NCBI GenBank assembly: GCA_013202925.1
Contig: JABMRA010000050.1
Location: forward strand, 1 to 11,800
Direction: 5' to 3'
Length of the DNA stretch: 11,800 nucleotides
Source of the DNA: Candidatus Omnitrophota bacterium
Lineage (GTDB): Bacteria; Omnitrophota; Gorgyraeia; Gorgyraeales; Gorgyraeaceae
Shown here: positions 1 through 6,840 of the stretch, one piece after another
Numbering within the stretch: the first letter of the stretch is position 1
How the letters are laid out: each line of letters begins with the position of its first letter
Notes under the pieces: model-generated
Database searches by the model: none
The model's input: only the letters and a program-made list of their open reading frames with translations
Told to the model about the DNA's origin: nothing
Made by a program: the position numbers and the translations under genes

Positions 1-2
1 CA

Positions 3-1292
3 TCAGGGTTTAAAACCTACACGGACCATTACGGACACATTATAGACAGAAGACAGAAGACAGTAGTCAGAAGACAGAAGACAGAAGACAGAAGCCAGAG
101 GATTGTGGATGAGGTGATTTTGACAGTTATGCGCGCGCCCAGAAGCTATACAAAGGAAGATATTGTGGAAATAAATTGCCACAGCGGAATAGCGCCGCTT
201 AAGAAGATCCTGGATCTGGCCTTACATAATGGGGCCAGGCTTGCAGAGCCCGGAGAGTTTACAAAAAGGGCGTTTTTGAACGGCAGGATCGATATACTGC
301 AGGCAGAGTCAGTGCTTGAGGTAATAAGGGCAAAGACGGATTTGAGCTTAAGGGCTGCCATGAATAATCTGGAGGGGCTTTTTTCAAAGAAGATCAATGA
401 TATAAGGCATGGACTGATAGGTGTCTTGGCTCATATAGAGGCGTGTATAGATTTCTCAGAGGAAGGCGATATGCGCGCGAGAAGAAAAGATATCCTTAAT
501 AGAGTTAAACATCTCAGGAAGGATATAGAGAGGTTGATATCCAGGGCAGATGAGGGAAAGATCCTGCGTCAGGGCATAAAGACCGTAATATGCGGAAGCC
601 CCAACGTGGGCAAGTCCAGCCTGATGAATGCATTGGTTAAAGAGTCCAGGGCTATTGTGACTCATATACCAGGCACTACCAGGGATACCATAGAAGAGGT
701 CGTGAATATGAATGGCATACCTGTAGTGCTCGTGGATACAGCAGGGATAATCGACACCACCCACCCAATAGAAAAGGAAGGAGTAAGGAGGAGCCATTTC
801 TCCCTGCAAAAGGCAGATCTTGTGCTTTTTGTATTGGATTATGGAAGGCGGATAAATAAAAACGATATGGATATTGTGCGTAATATCAGAGACAGGGAGA
901 TAATAATAGTTGTCAATAAGATCGATTTAAAGAAACGCATAGATATAGATATGATCAAGAGGGCCTTTCCAAAAAGGCCTTTGGTATATATCTCAGCTAT
1001 CAACTTATCAGGAATTGACAAATTAGAAAAGATGATACGGGGTATTATATTTAAAGGAAGGGTGCCGACAGCAGATTTTGCAAGTGTTTCCAATGACAGG
1101 CAGCTGGACATTTTGCTCCGCACTATTGAGGATGTAAGAGAGGCAACAGATGCCTTAAGGAAAAAGGTATCAATGGAACTCGTTGCTATTTATGTGCGCT
1201 CATCCATAGAGACGCTAGGGATGATAACAGGCCATACTATAACCGAAGAAGCCCTGGACAGGATATTTTCAGAATTCTGCATAGGTAAATAA
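3..1292 (+). CDS. mnmE: tRNA modification GTPase MnmE (TrmE), 5' end outside window
   Basis: MnmE works with MnmG to install the aminomethyl-type modification at wobble U34 of certain tRNAs. The reading frame is open to the window edge. Before the GTG at 105 it reads KTYTDHYGHIID, the conserved N-terminal (folate-binding) domain, so that GTG is not the true start and roughly 45 N-terminal residues lie outside. Numbered from that GTG: VMRAPRSYTKEDIVEINCH is the family signature; the G domain has GSPNVGKSS at about residue 163, TTRDT (G2), DTAG (G3, nt 736-747) and NKID (G4, nt 915-926). The C-terminus is FCIGK, which carries the essential Cys. The protein is complete at its 3' end. Oddity: nt 44-99 of the frame are a heptamer array that puts a basic, Arg/Gln/Lys-rich insert of about 18 residues into a loop between YGHIID and VDEV, where homologues have a short loop. 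Whether the insert is tolerated is inference, but the frame is intact. Confidence 0.95.
   Translation, partial: SGFKTYTDHYGHIIDRRQKTVVRRQKTEDRSQRIVDEVILTVMRAPRSYTKEDIVEINCHSGIAPLKKILDLALHNGARLAEPGEFTKRAFLNGRIDILQAESVLEVIRAKTDLSLRAAMNNLEGLFSKKINDIRHGLIGVLAHIEACIDFSEEGDMRARRKDILNRVKHLRKDIERLISRADEGKILRQGIKTVICGSPNVGKSSLMNALVKESRAIVTHIPGTTRDTIEEVVNMNGIPVVLVDTAGIIDTTHPIEKEGVRRSHFSLQKADLVLFVLDYGRRINKNDMDIVRNIRDREIIIVVNKIDLKKRIDIDMIKRAFPKRPLVYISAINLSGIDKLEKMIRGIIFKGRVPTADFASVSNDRQLDILLRTIEDVREATDALRKKVSMELVAIYVRSSIETLGMITGHTITEEALDRIFSEFCIGK
44..99 (+). repeat. Tandem heptamer array (AGACAGA)8 inside mnmE
   Basis: Eight consecutive 7-bp units of consensus AGACAGA occupy the stretch. Variants are AGACAGT (unit 3), AGTCAGA (unit 4) and AGCCAGA (unit 8). 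Because 7 is not a multiple of 3, the encoded peptide repeats every 21 bp, giving RRQKT-VV, RRQKT-ED and then RSQR. No stop appears in the mnmE frame. Arrays like this are usually intergenic; here it is read through. Confidence 0.93.
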
Positions 1293-1300
1293 GTAAGGAC

Positions 1301-1335
1301 ATGAGTTACGACAAACTCTGATTGACGTAACTCAT
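1301..1335. other. 10-bp perfect inverted repeat between mnmE and folE
   Basis: ATGAGTTACG (1301-1310) pairs perfectly with CGTAACTCAT (1326-1335) across a 15-nt loop. It begins 8 nt after the mnmE stop and ends 2 nt before the folE Shine-Dalgarno AAGGAGG (1338-1344). There is no T-tract after the stem, so it is not a standard intrinsic terminator. It could be an RNA hairpin affecting folE translation or stability, or an operator. Its role is unknown. Confidence 0.6.
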
Positions 1336-1348
1336 TTAAGGAGGAGAG

Positions 1349-1906
1349 ATGGATAAGAACAAGATAAAAAAGGCAGTAAGGATGATTCTGGAGGCAGTTG
1401 GAGAGGATCCAGGCAGGGAAGACCTTAAAAAGACGCCTGAGAGGGTTGCTGACATGTACGAGGAGATATTCAGCGGCATATCAAAGGACCCGTCAAAGCA
1501 ATTAGAGGTGCTTTTGGGTGAAAAACATGACGAGATTGTGCTTCTGAAGGGTATACCTATATATTCAATGTGCGAACACCACCTTTTACCCTTTGTAGGC
1601 AAGGCCCACATAGCGTATGTGCCTAGAAACAATAGGGTTACGGGATTGAGCAAATTGGCCAGGGTAGTGGAGATCCTTTCCAAAAGGATGCAGGTTCAGG
1701 AGAGATTGACTACTGAGGTGGCTGATGTAGTGATGAAGAAGCTTAAGCCAAGGGGTGTTATGGTTATTATTGAGGCAGAGCATATGTGTATGAGCATGAG
1801 AGGCGTGAAAAAACCAGGGGTTATGACAATTACAAGCGCTGTCAGGGGCATATTCAAGGAAAATCCTAAAACCCGGGCAGAAACTTTAGACTTAATAAGG
1901 AATTAA
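1349..1906 (+). CDS. folE: GTP cyclohydrolase I
   Basis: FolE converts GTP to 7,8-dihydroneopterin triphosphate, the first step of tetrahydrofolate (and pterin) synthesis, as a cytosolic homodecamer. The 185-residue protein has the usual length. It carries the N-terminal helical region with [19 protein letters not shown], the zinc-site motif MCEHHLLPF (Cys75, His78), [23 protein letters not shown], and [13 protein letters not shown] (Cys147 as third zinc ligand), all typical of the type IA enzyme. The start ATG at 1349 has a strong AAGGAGG ribosome site ending 4 nt before it. The gene follows mnmE by 56 nt, with a 10-bp inverted repeat between, and may be cotranscribed with it. No other folate gene is in the window. 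No obvious terminator follows. Confidence 0.97.
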   Translation: MDKNKIKKAVRMILEAVGEDPGREDLKKTPERVADMYEEIFSGISKDPSKQLEVLLGEKHDEIVLLKGIPIYSMCEHHLLPFVGKAHIAYVPRNNRVTGLSKLARVVEILSKRMQVQERLTTEVADVVMKKLKPRGVMVIIEAEHMCMSMRGVKKPGVMTITSAVRGIFKENPKTRAETLDLIRN

Positions 1907-1927
1907 TAAATAGAAGTTAAAAAAATA

Positions 1928-1958
1928 TTGACAAAAGTTTTTAAATCTGGAATATATA
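1928..1958 (+). promoter_or_regulatory. Sigma-70-like promoter upstream of the SurA-like lipoprotein gene
   Basis: A perfect -35 TTGACA (1928-1933) is followed after 17 nt by AATATA (1951-1956), or after 19 nt by TATATA (1953-1958). The -35 is convincing and the -10 is ambiguous. It would drive the gene starting at 2144 with a leader of roughly 180 nt that contains hairpins and heptamer repeats. Confidence 0.45.
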
Positions 1959-1986
1959 GATAACTGGTCCATTGGGTTGGATTTCA

Positions 1987-2038
1987 AGGTCTTGTTAAAA
2001 ACAATACCTGCTGTCCTTTTTTCGAAAGGGGCACGGTA
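1987..2038 (+). other. Two overlapping, mutually exclusive hairpins in the leader
   Basis: Hairpin 1: AGGTCTTGTT (1987-1996) pairs with AACAATACCT (2000-2009), 9 of 10 bp, with a 3-nt loop. Hairpin 2: GTCCTTTT (2013-2020), loop TTCG, AAAGGGGC (2025-2032), 8 bp including G-U pairs, extended by TACC (2005-2008) with GGTA (2035-2038). The bases TACC are used by both, so the full forms compete. This is the geometry of an attenuator, but no known riboswitch class is recognised. Confidence 0.4.
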
Positions 2039-2044
2039 ATTTTA

Positions 2045-2127
2045 AGCTGCAAGCTTTAAGTTATAAGCTATAAGCGATGAAAAAATAGAGTTTTAAAAAA
2101 GTTTAAGGCTTACAGCTTACAGCTGTA
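2045..2127. repeat. Inverted heptamer-repeat arrays (AGCTGTA type)
   Basis: The + strand at 2045-2072 reads as four 7-bp units, AGCTGCA, AGCTTTA, AGTTATA and AGCTATA. At 2108-2127 the complementary orientation appears as GCTTACA, GCTTACA, GCTGTA. The distal arm, read on the - strand, matches the first 16 nt of the proximal arm at 14 positions, so the pair can form a long imperfect hairpin. It ends a few nt before the AGGAGG ribosome site of the next gene. Confidence 0.7.
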
Positions 2128-2143
2128 CAAAGGAGGTATTTCC

Positions 2144-2704
2144 ATGAAAAGATTATTTAGTAGTATTCTAATCTGCTGTTTTATTTTTGCGGGGTGTTCG
2201 TGTGGCGGCGGAGGGGGAGACGACCGCGTAGTCGCACAGGTAAATAAATATAAGATGACGGCAGAGGATCTGAAATATGAATCGAAAAATAGGGCCTTTG
2301 ATGAGCAGGGATACCTAAAGACAGAAAAGGGCAGGGAGGAATATCTGGACAGGCTGCTGGAAAAAGAGATATTGCTGCAGGAGGCACAGCGCCAGGGCCT
2401 TGACAGGGAAAAGGATTTTATGAGAAGCATTGAAAATTACTGGGAGCAGGCGCTTTTGAAGCTTTTGCTTGAGAGAAAGAGTAAGGAGATATCAGGGTCG
2501 GTCCATGTCTATGACAACGAGATAGAAGAGTATTGCAGGGCCTCCGGAGAAAAAACGCCTTTTTCAAGGGTAAGGAGGGATATAGAAAGGGCCATAAGAC
2601 AGGAAAAGGAAACAGAGGCAATGAATGCCTGGATAGACGAATTGAGAGATAAATCACACATAGAGATCGATACGGAACTTCTAAACGAGGTGCTTTCCGA
2701 TTAG
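2144..2704 (+). CDS. SurA_N-like lipoprotein lacking a parvulin domain
   Basis: This 186-residue exported lipoprotein starts with a short basic n-region and hydrophobic core ending FAG-Cys18, a signal peptidase II lipobox. A glycine-rich spacer (CGGGGGDD) follows. Residues of about 27-115 (VVAQVNKYKMTAEDL, EEYLDRLLEKEILLQEAQRQGL) resemble the N-terminal chaperone domain of SurA/PrsA/PpiD-type foldases. The tail (PFSRVRRDIERAIRQEKETEAMNAW... up to SHIEID) resembles the C-terminal helix that normally follows the parvulin PPIase domain. The two parts are joined directly by YDNEIEEYCRASGEK, so the PPIase domain is absent. It probably acts as a holdase-type periplasmic or outer-membrane chaperone (inference). 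The start is supported by AGGAGG at 2131-2136. A HAMP protein gene follows after 89 nt that include a palindromic repeat. Confidence 0.85.
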   Translation: MKRLFSSILICCFIFAGCSCGGGGGDDRVVAQVNKYKMTAEDLKYESKNRAFDEQGYLKTEKGREEYLDRLLEKEILLQEAQRQGLDREKDFMRSIENYWEQALLKLLLERKSKEISGSVHVYDNEIEEYCRASGEKTPFSRVRRDIERAIRQEKETEAMNAWIDELRDKSHIEIDTELLNEVLSD

Positions 2705-2716
2705 ACGGATTAATTC

Positions 2717-2777
2717 GCCCCCGCCGTTTTGATTCGCTTTTGCATAATGCAAAACGAATCAGCGGGGGCTCATTAAA
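2717..2777 (+). repeat. Dispersed palindromic repeat, copy 1
   Basis: The outer arms GCCCCCGC (2717-2724) and GCGGGGGC (2762-2769) are perfectly complementary. The inner arms are GATTCG, an unpaired C (2737) and TTTTGCAT (2738-2745), facing ATGCAAAA (2747-2754) and CGAATC. The repeat ends with CTCATTAAA, then the GGGGGAGG ribosome site of the next gene. A near-identical copy lies at 10475-10537, also directly before a start codon and in the same orientation. Confidence 0.9.
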
Positions 2778-2793
2778 GGGGGAGGTTATGAAA

Positions 2794-3384
2794 ATGAAAC
2801 GTAGAAGGTATCTTATCAATATGAAATTTCAGACAGAGTTTATACTGAAATTTTGCGGCCTTGTCGTGCTTGGTGCCGTGGTCTTTGGTGTAATCCTTTA
2901 TGTATTCTCAAGCCGCACGCTTACCACCTCTTTTGAGAACTCAAGATTGGTGGTGAAGAGCACAGCCAGCTACCTGCTTCCCGGACTCTTGTTCGGAGGC
3001 CTCGTTGTAGCCATATTGACGGCAACAGCCGCATCCATAGTGGTGCTCCTTATGACGCACAGGGTGGCAGGCCCTATGTATAGATTTGAGAAATACGCGG
3101 AGAAGGTCGGTTCCGGCGAGATCTCGTCGGATCTGAAGATTAGAAAAAAGGATCAGTTTCAGAATCTTGTCGGTGCTTTCAATAAGATGACGCAGGATCT
3201 TGGGGCAGGGCTTTTAAAGGTGATCGGGGTTTCGGACAAGCTCGACGATCTAATAGACCAGCTCTCTGACAGCACAAACAGCGAAATGCTTTTGAAAGAG
3301 GATATAAAGAAGATAGTCTCTGAATTAAGAAAAGATAAAAGGGATCTCAAAAATGCCCTGGCGTATTTCAAGGTCAATCGTTAA
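2794..3384 (+). CDS. Two-TM stand-alone HAMP domain protein
   Basis: This 196-residue inner-membrane protein has no recognisable output domain. TM1 is at about residues 17-39 (ILKFCGLVVLGAVVFGVILYVF), followed by a short periplasmic loop of about 20 residues. TM2 is at about 60-86 (LLPGLLFGGLVVAILTATAA...). A HAMP domain follows from about 87 (HRVAGPMYRFEKYAEKVGSG... to KKDQFQNLVGAFNKMTQDL). The tail is a predicted coiled coil rich in K/E/D. No kinase, methyl-acceptor or cyclase domain follows. The start choice: GGAGG at 2781-2785 is only 2 nt from ATG 2788 but 8 nt from ATG 2794, so 2794 is preferred. The frame is also open upstream through the palindromic repeat, which I regard as noncoding. 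It is probably cotranscribed with the genes on either side. A signalling or partner role for HAMP is inference. Confidence 0.8.
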   Translation: MKRRRYLINMKFQTEFILKFCGLVVLGAVVFGVILYVFSSRTLTTSFENSRLVVKSTASYLLPGLLFGGLVVAILTATAASIVVLLMTHRVAGPMYRFEKYAEKVGSGEISSDLKIRKKDQFQNLVGAFNKMTQDLGAGLLKVIGVSDKLDDLIDQLSDSTNSEMLLKEDIKKIVSELRKDKRDLKNALAYFKVNR

Positions 3385-3393
3385 AAGAACAGG

Positions 3394-3960
3394 ATGAAGT
3401 TTAAAACGTCCCTTTTTTTATTAATACTGAGCTGTCTGATATATACGATTTCTGCGGATGAGGCATGTTCGCAGGAGGAGGAGTGGGGCGTACTCTCCTC
3501 CAGGTTTTGCACTGTGTTTTTCGAAGAAGGGGTCGATTTGAACACAGTCAACAGGCGCATCAATCTTAGATTCGCTGATTTCTATAATCCGAGGAGATAC
3601 AGGGACAAGGCAGATCTTTCAACAGAGGAGATCTTAGCAGAAAAATTTGATTCGATCTTCAGCAGGGTTGAAGATATTTTGGATATGTATCCGTCCATGG
3701 TACAGGTAACTATCAATATCTATAGAACAAAGGGCGGGTTGGATGAGGCGTACGAGGATATCTTTGACGAGCCAAACGAAGCAAGTTCTTTTTATATCTA
3801 CAAGACGAATACCATATATACCACGGAAAGGGCTATAAACGAAGGCATGCTTGCGCATGAAATGGCGCATTGTATAATCGACCACTATTTTGTCATCTTG
3901 CCTCCCAGAAAAATCCAGGAAATGCTGGCTGTATATACAGATGTACATTTGAAGGACTGA
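3394..3960 (+). CDS. Putative small secreted zinc metallopeptidase (HEMAH motif)
   Basis: This 188-residue protein has an N-terminal signal sequence (MKFKTSLFLLILSCLIYTISA, cleavage near residue 21-27), so it is probably periplasmic or secreted. It contains an HExxH zinc motif, HEMAH at residues 155-159, preceded by AINEGMLA and followed by IIDHYF and PPRKIQEMLAVYTD. Glu176, 17 residues after the second His, is a candidate third ligand as in gluzincins. The central part (FDSIFSRVEDILDMYPSMVQVTINIYRT) fits the pre-catalytic fold of such small peptidases. I cannot assign a named family. The start ATG follows the upstream HAMP gene by 9 nt and has no good ribosome site of its own, which suggests translational coupling. 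It could be an inactive relative, because the distance to the third ligand is a little short. Confidence 0.75.
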   Translation: MKFKTSLFLLILSCLIYTISADEACSQEEEWGVLSSRFCTVFFEEGVDLNTVNRRINLRFADFYNPRRYRDKADLSTEEILAEKFDSIFSRVEDILDMYPSMVQVTINIYRTKGGLDEAYEDIFDEPNEASSFYIYKTNTIYTTERAINEGMLAHEMAHCIIDHYFVILPPRKIQEMLAVYTDVHLKD

Positions 3961-4100
3961 TGAGGGCCTTATCTGTCTTGAGAGAGGACCTTGCGAGCCT
4001 ATAAACGAATTTCTGTTAAGGGCTGCGAAGAGCTGCAGGGGACATCCCACTGCCCGGTATTCACCTACAACGAGATTGCTGTTTGTCGTCTATTCAGACC

Positions 4101-4129
4101 TTGAAGTCGATTGTCTTGTATGATACAAT
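4101..4129 (+). promoter_or_regulatory. Sigma-70-like promoter giving a predicted leaderless kinase mRNA
   Basis: The -35 is TTGAAG (4101-4106), then a 17-nt spacer, then -10 TACAAT (4124-4129, five of six consensus bases). Counting +1 as seven nt after the -10 end puts the start at 4136, exactly the A of the kinase ATG. The kinase gene has no Shine-Dalgarno, which fits a leaderless transcript. The rest of the gap at 3961-4100 holds no gene I can support. Confidence 0.55.
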
Positions 4130-4135
4130 CTTTCT

Positions 4136-6838
4136 ATGCGTATAAGCAGGAAGATCGGCATCAGTTTTTTTATTACATTCCTTCTGGTGATCCTTCTTGG
4201 AGCACTCTCCATCTATAGCTTAAGGCATATATATAGGGGCCTGAATCAGGTCTTTGCAAAGGACCTGCCCGCATCCCGTTCTACCTACCAGATTGCCGTC
4301 TCAATGGAGGATGTCCTGTCCGAATTGAACAATTTTCTTATAACAGGCAATGAGAATTTTAAGGTAAGTTTCGAACGTTCCTATGAAAAGCTGCAGGACG
4401 ATATGTCAGGTCTTAAGAGATTCGTAGTTAAAGAGGAGGAAAAGGGGCTCTTTGAAGAGGCCCAGGGATTGAGTGAGGAAATAAACAGACTTAGCAATGA
4501 TATATTTAAAAAGAAGGCAGAGATAAAGGCGTTATTCAAAGACGTAAGGGCAAGGGGAGTCGAATACAAACAAAAACTGGACAGGATTTTTGATTTCGAA
4601 GAGCAAAAGATGCTGGGCGAGAAGGATCTTCTGTTGATACAGGCGCAGTACATCCCTGCCTCCCAGCTCATAATGGAGGCGAGTTCAAGATTTTCAAATC
4701 TGCTTGATGGCCTTGCCGGATACGTGATTGGCAATGAAAAAGACGCCCCATTATCTTTTATGGACGATCTTTTGGCGCTGGATAAGTCTGTCAGGGACTA
4801 TAAGAATTACTACGGCTATTCTCTGTCGGACAAGGAGAGGGCCCTTGCAACTGAACTTATGGGGCTCTCCGGAGAGATCAGGTCTATCATCGATTCCATA
4901 TGCGACCTAAAAGACCAGACCGAGGCCGATATGGGTTCTCTCCTGGTCAAAGAAAAGGCTTTTATGGAGGCCATGGACAAGATAATCGCCCTCAAGAAGA
5001 GCGGGATCTCTTCTAAATTGGGCGTGGGCGCCACCCTTACTGAAGATATTCCTGCCATACACAATATCTCAAATATAGAAAAGGATGTCGCGGAGTCGTG
5101 GAGGAGCAGCAGCAGGTATATATTGACCGGCGATGAAACGTACAGGGATTCATATTACCGATTGAGGCAGAACATCGAAGAAGAACTCAAGGATTACGCC
5201 AGGCATGCGCGCCTCAGGGGCACGGAGAAATTTTTAGATGATATCGTCGAGGCGGATAGAAGTATATTAGAGGCAATAGATCTCAATATGGATACCCTTG
5301 ATATAAAAGACGCAGGGCTTTCCAATCTAGCATCGATGAAGGCAGATCTCGAGAAGAACATAGAAGAGATCCTGAAATACAATGATTCTCTGATAAAAGA
5401 GGCGCAGGCCCCGCGAAAGGTCCTGGAAAGGAACGTCCCCGCAAGATGGGTAATCATGAGATTCAGGAATGAGCTTTCCGTCGCATCCGGACTGGTTGCA
5501 AATTACCTGGACGAGCAGGATGCGCGATATAAGGACGCGTATTCAGAATCGTATTTTGATATGAAGAAATATCTCAATAAATATAGAAATATCTCAGGGA
5601 CAGATAATGCAATATCTTTTATAGAAGAGATAGAATCAGGGCTGGATAAGTTTAATACAGCCGTGCTCGATGTGATCGACAGCCACGATAAGATCATAAA
5701 AGAGCAGGGCTGGTCTCTTGTAAAATTGGAAGATGCCTTAAGGCAGGGCATGGATAAGGCAATAGAGGTCGAGATATCGCAGATCGATAAGAATAAAGAG
5801 GACATAAAGAATAGAATAGCCATGATAAACACCCTGATATTTATCATAATAGGGGGAGTTGCCCTTATAGCGATATTCATTATTTTCTATACCGTAAACT
5901 CCATAACAAACCCTATCCAGAAACTCTATGACGGCGCCGGGGTGATAGGAAGCGGAAATCTGGACCACCGCCTGGATATAAAGACAGGCGATGAGATACA
6001 GGATCTTGCAGAAGGGTTCAATGCGATGGCAGGCGAACTCAAAGAGCTTTATACAAATCTTGAAAATAAGGTGAAGGAGAGGACCCGCCAGCTGGCAGAG
6101 GCCAATAATACGCTTGCCTTTAGAAAGGATGAGCTGGAAAAGATAAACGCGCAACTTAAAGATCTGGACAGGATGAAGTCAGACTTTGTGTCCAATGTGG
6201 TGCATGAGCTAAGAACACCCCTTACCATAATAAAGGGCAATGTAGACACTATAGAGAAGGGTTATGCAGGCAAGGTCCAGCCGAAACAGAAAGAGGTCTT
6301 GGGCGATGTTTACAGGGTAACGAACAGGCTTGCGAGGCTGGTAAACGACCTTTTGGATCTTTCCAAGATAGAGTCAGGCAAGATGGATCTTAAGAAGGAA
6401 GATGTGGATATAGTGGAAATGGCAAAGGAGATCGTGAGGGATTTTGAGAAGGTTGCCAGTCAGAAACAGATAGAGATAAAAGGGGACCTGCCAAACACGG
6501 GAATTGTTATAAAGGCAGACAGGGACAAGTTGACGCAGGTCTTTGTGAATCTAATAGGCAACGCAGTAAAATTTACTGACAAAGGAGATGTCGGTGTAAA
6601 GATAGTCGAGCTTCAGGACGAGGTCCAGGTGGAGATCGAGGACACCGGGCCCGGTATGACTAAGGAAGAGTGCGAGAAGATCTTCGATAAGTTCGTAAGG
6701 GTGGTGGCTGAGAAAAAAGAGGGGACAGGATTGGGCCTGCCAATAGCAAAAGACATAGTAGGCCTACACAAGGGCCGCATGAGGATCGAAAGCAGCCCTG
6801 GCAAAGGTTCAATCTTCATCTTTAACCTTCCGAAATAG
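4136..6838 (+). CDS. Sensor histidine kinase with large repeated helical periplasmic domain
   Basis: This 900-residue membrane kinase has TM1 at about 7-29, a periplasmic region at about 30-562, TM2 at about 565-587, HAMP at about 588-640, a coiled-coil linker, HisKA and HATPase_c. The H-box SNVVHELRTPL places the phospho-acceptor at His690. The catalytic part has the N-box (FVNLIGNAVKFTD, near 803-812), G1 DTGPGM (Asp836) and G2 GTGLGLPIA (863-871), so it looks active. There is no receiver domain and no response regulator beside it, making it an orphan kinase. The sensor is very long and all-helical; four segments with similar layout (near residues 50-130, 178-262, 320-395 and 445-530) carry a Y/F-(L/V)-I-x-G-(N/D)-E-like turn, suggesting tandem CHASE3/HBM-like bundles. 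The ligand is unknown. There is no ribosome site; the promoter fits a start at the ATG itself. Two outer-membrane protein genes lie downstream, but with their own promoter. Confidence 0.92.
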   Translation: MRISRKIGISFFITFLLVILLGALSIYSLRHIYRGLNQVFAKDLPASRSTYQIAVSMEDVLSELNNFLITGNENFKVSFERSYEKLQDDMSGLKRFVVKEEEKGLFEEAQGLSEEINRLSNDIFKKKAEIKALFKDVRARGVEYKQKLDRIFDFEEQKMLGEKDLLLIQAQYIPASQLIMEASSRFSNLLDGLAGYVIGNEKDAPLSFMDDLLALDKSVRDYKNYYGYSLSDKERALATELMGLSGEIRSIIDSICDLKDQTEADMGSLLVKEKAFMEAMDKIIALKKSGISSKLGVGATLTEDIPAIHNISNIEKDVAESWRSSSRYILTGDETYRDSYYRLRQNIEEELKDYARHARLRGTEKFLDDIVEADRSILEAIDLNMDTLDIKDAGLSNLASMKADLEKNIEEILKYNDSLIKEAQAPRKVLERNVPARWVIMRFRNELSVASGLVANYLDEQDARYKDAYSESYFDMKKYLNKYRNISGTDNAISFIEEIESGLDKFNTAVLDVIDSHDKIIKEQGWSLVKLEDALRQGMDKAIEVEISQIDKNKEDIKNRIAMINTLIFIIIGGVALIAIFIIFYTVNSITNPIQKLYDGAGVIGSGNLDHRLDIKTGDEIQDLAEGFNAMAGELKELYTNLENKVKERTRQLAEANNTLAFRKDELEKINAQLKDLDRMKSDFVSNVVHELRTPLTIIKGNVDTIEKGYAGKVQPKQKEVLGDVYRVTNRLARLVNDLLDLSKIESGKMDLKKEDVDIVEMAKEIVRDFEKVASQKQIEIKGDLPNTGIVIKADRDKLTQVFVNLIGNAVKFTDKGDVGVKIVELQDEVQVEIEDTGPGMTKEECEKIFDKFVRVVAEKKEGTGLGLPIAKDIVGLHKGRMRIESSPGKGSIFIFNLPK

Positions 6839-6840
6839 TG

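Noticed and set aside
44..99. CRISPR array
   Set aside because: Units are 7 bp, contiguous and without spacers; no cas genes are near.
105..107. GTG at 105 as the mnmE start
   Set aside because: The upstream frame is open and codes for the conserved YGHIID block, so the real start lies left of the window.
456..809. Minus-strand open frame within mnmE
   Set aside because: It lies opposite a well-conserved coding region and has no motifs or ribosome site.
2740..2793. TTG at 2740 or ATG at 2788 as the start of the HAMP gene
   Set aside because: 2740 is inside the palindromic repeat; 2788 is only 2 nt from the ribosome site, while 2794 has ideal spacing.
3961..4100. Gene remnant or frameshifted C-terminus after the metallopeptidase
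   Set aside because: A short open frame exists, but its peptide shows no recognisable motif and no start or ribosome site.
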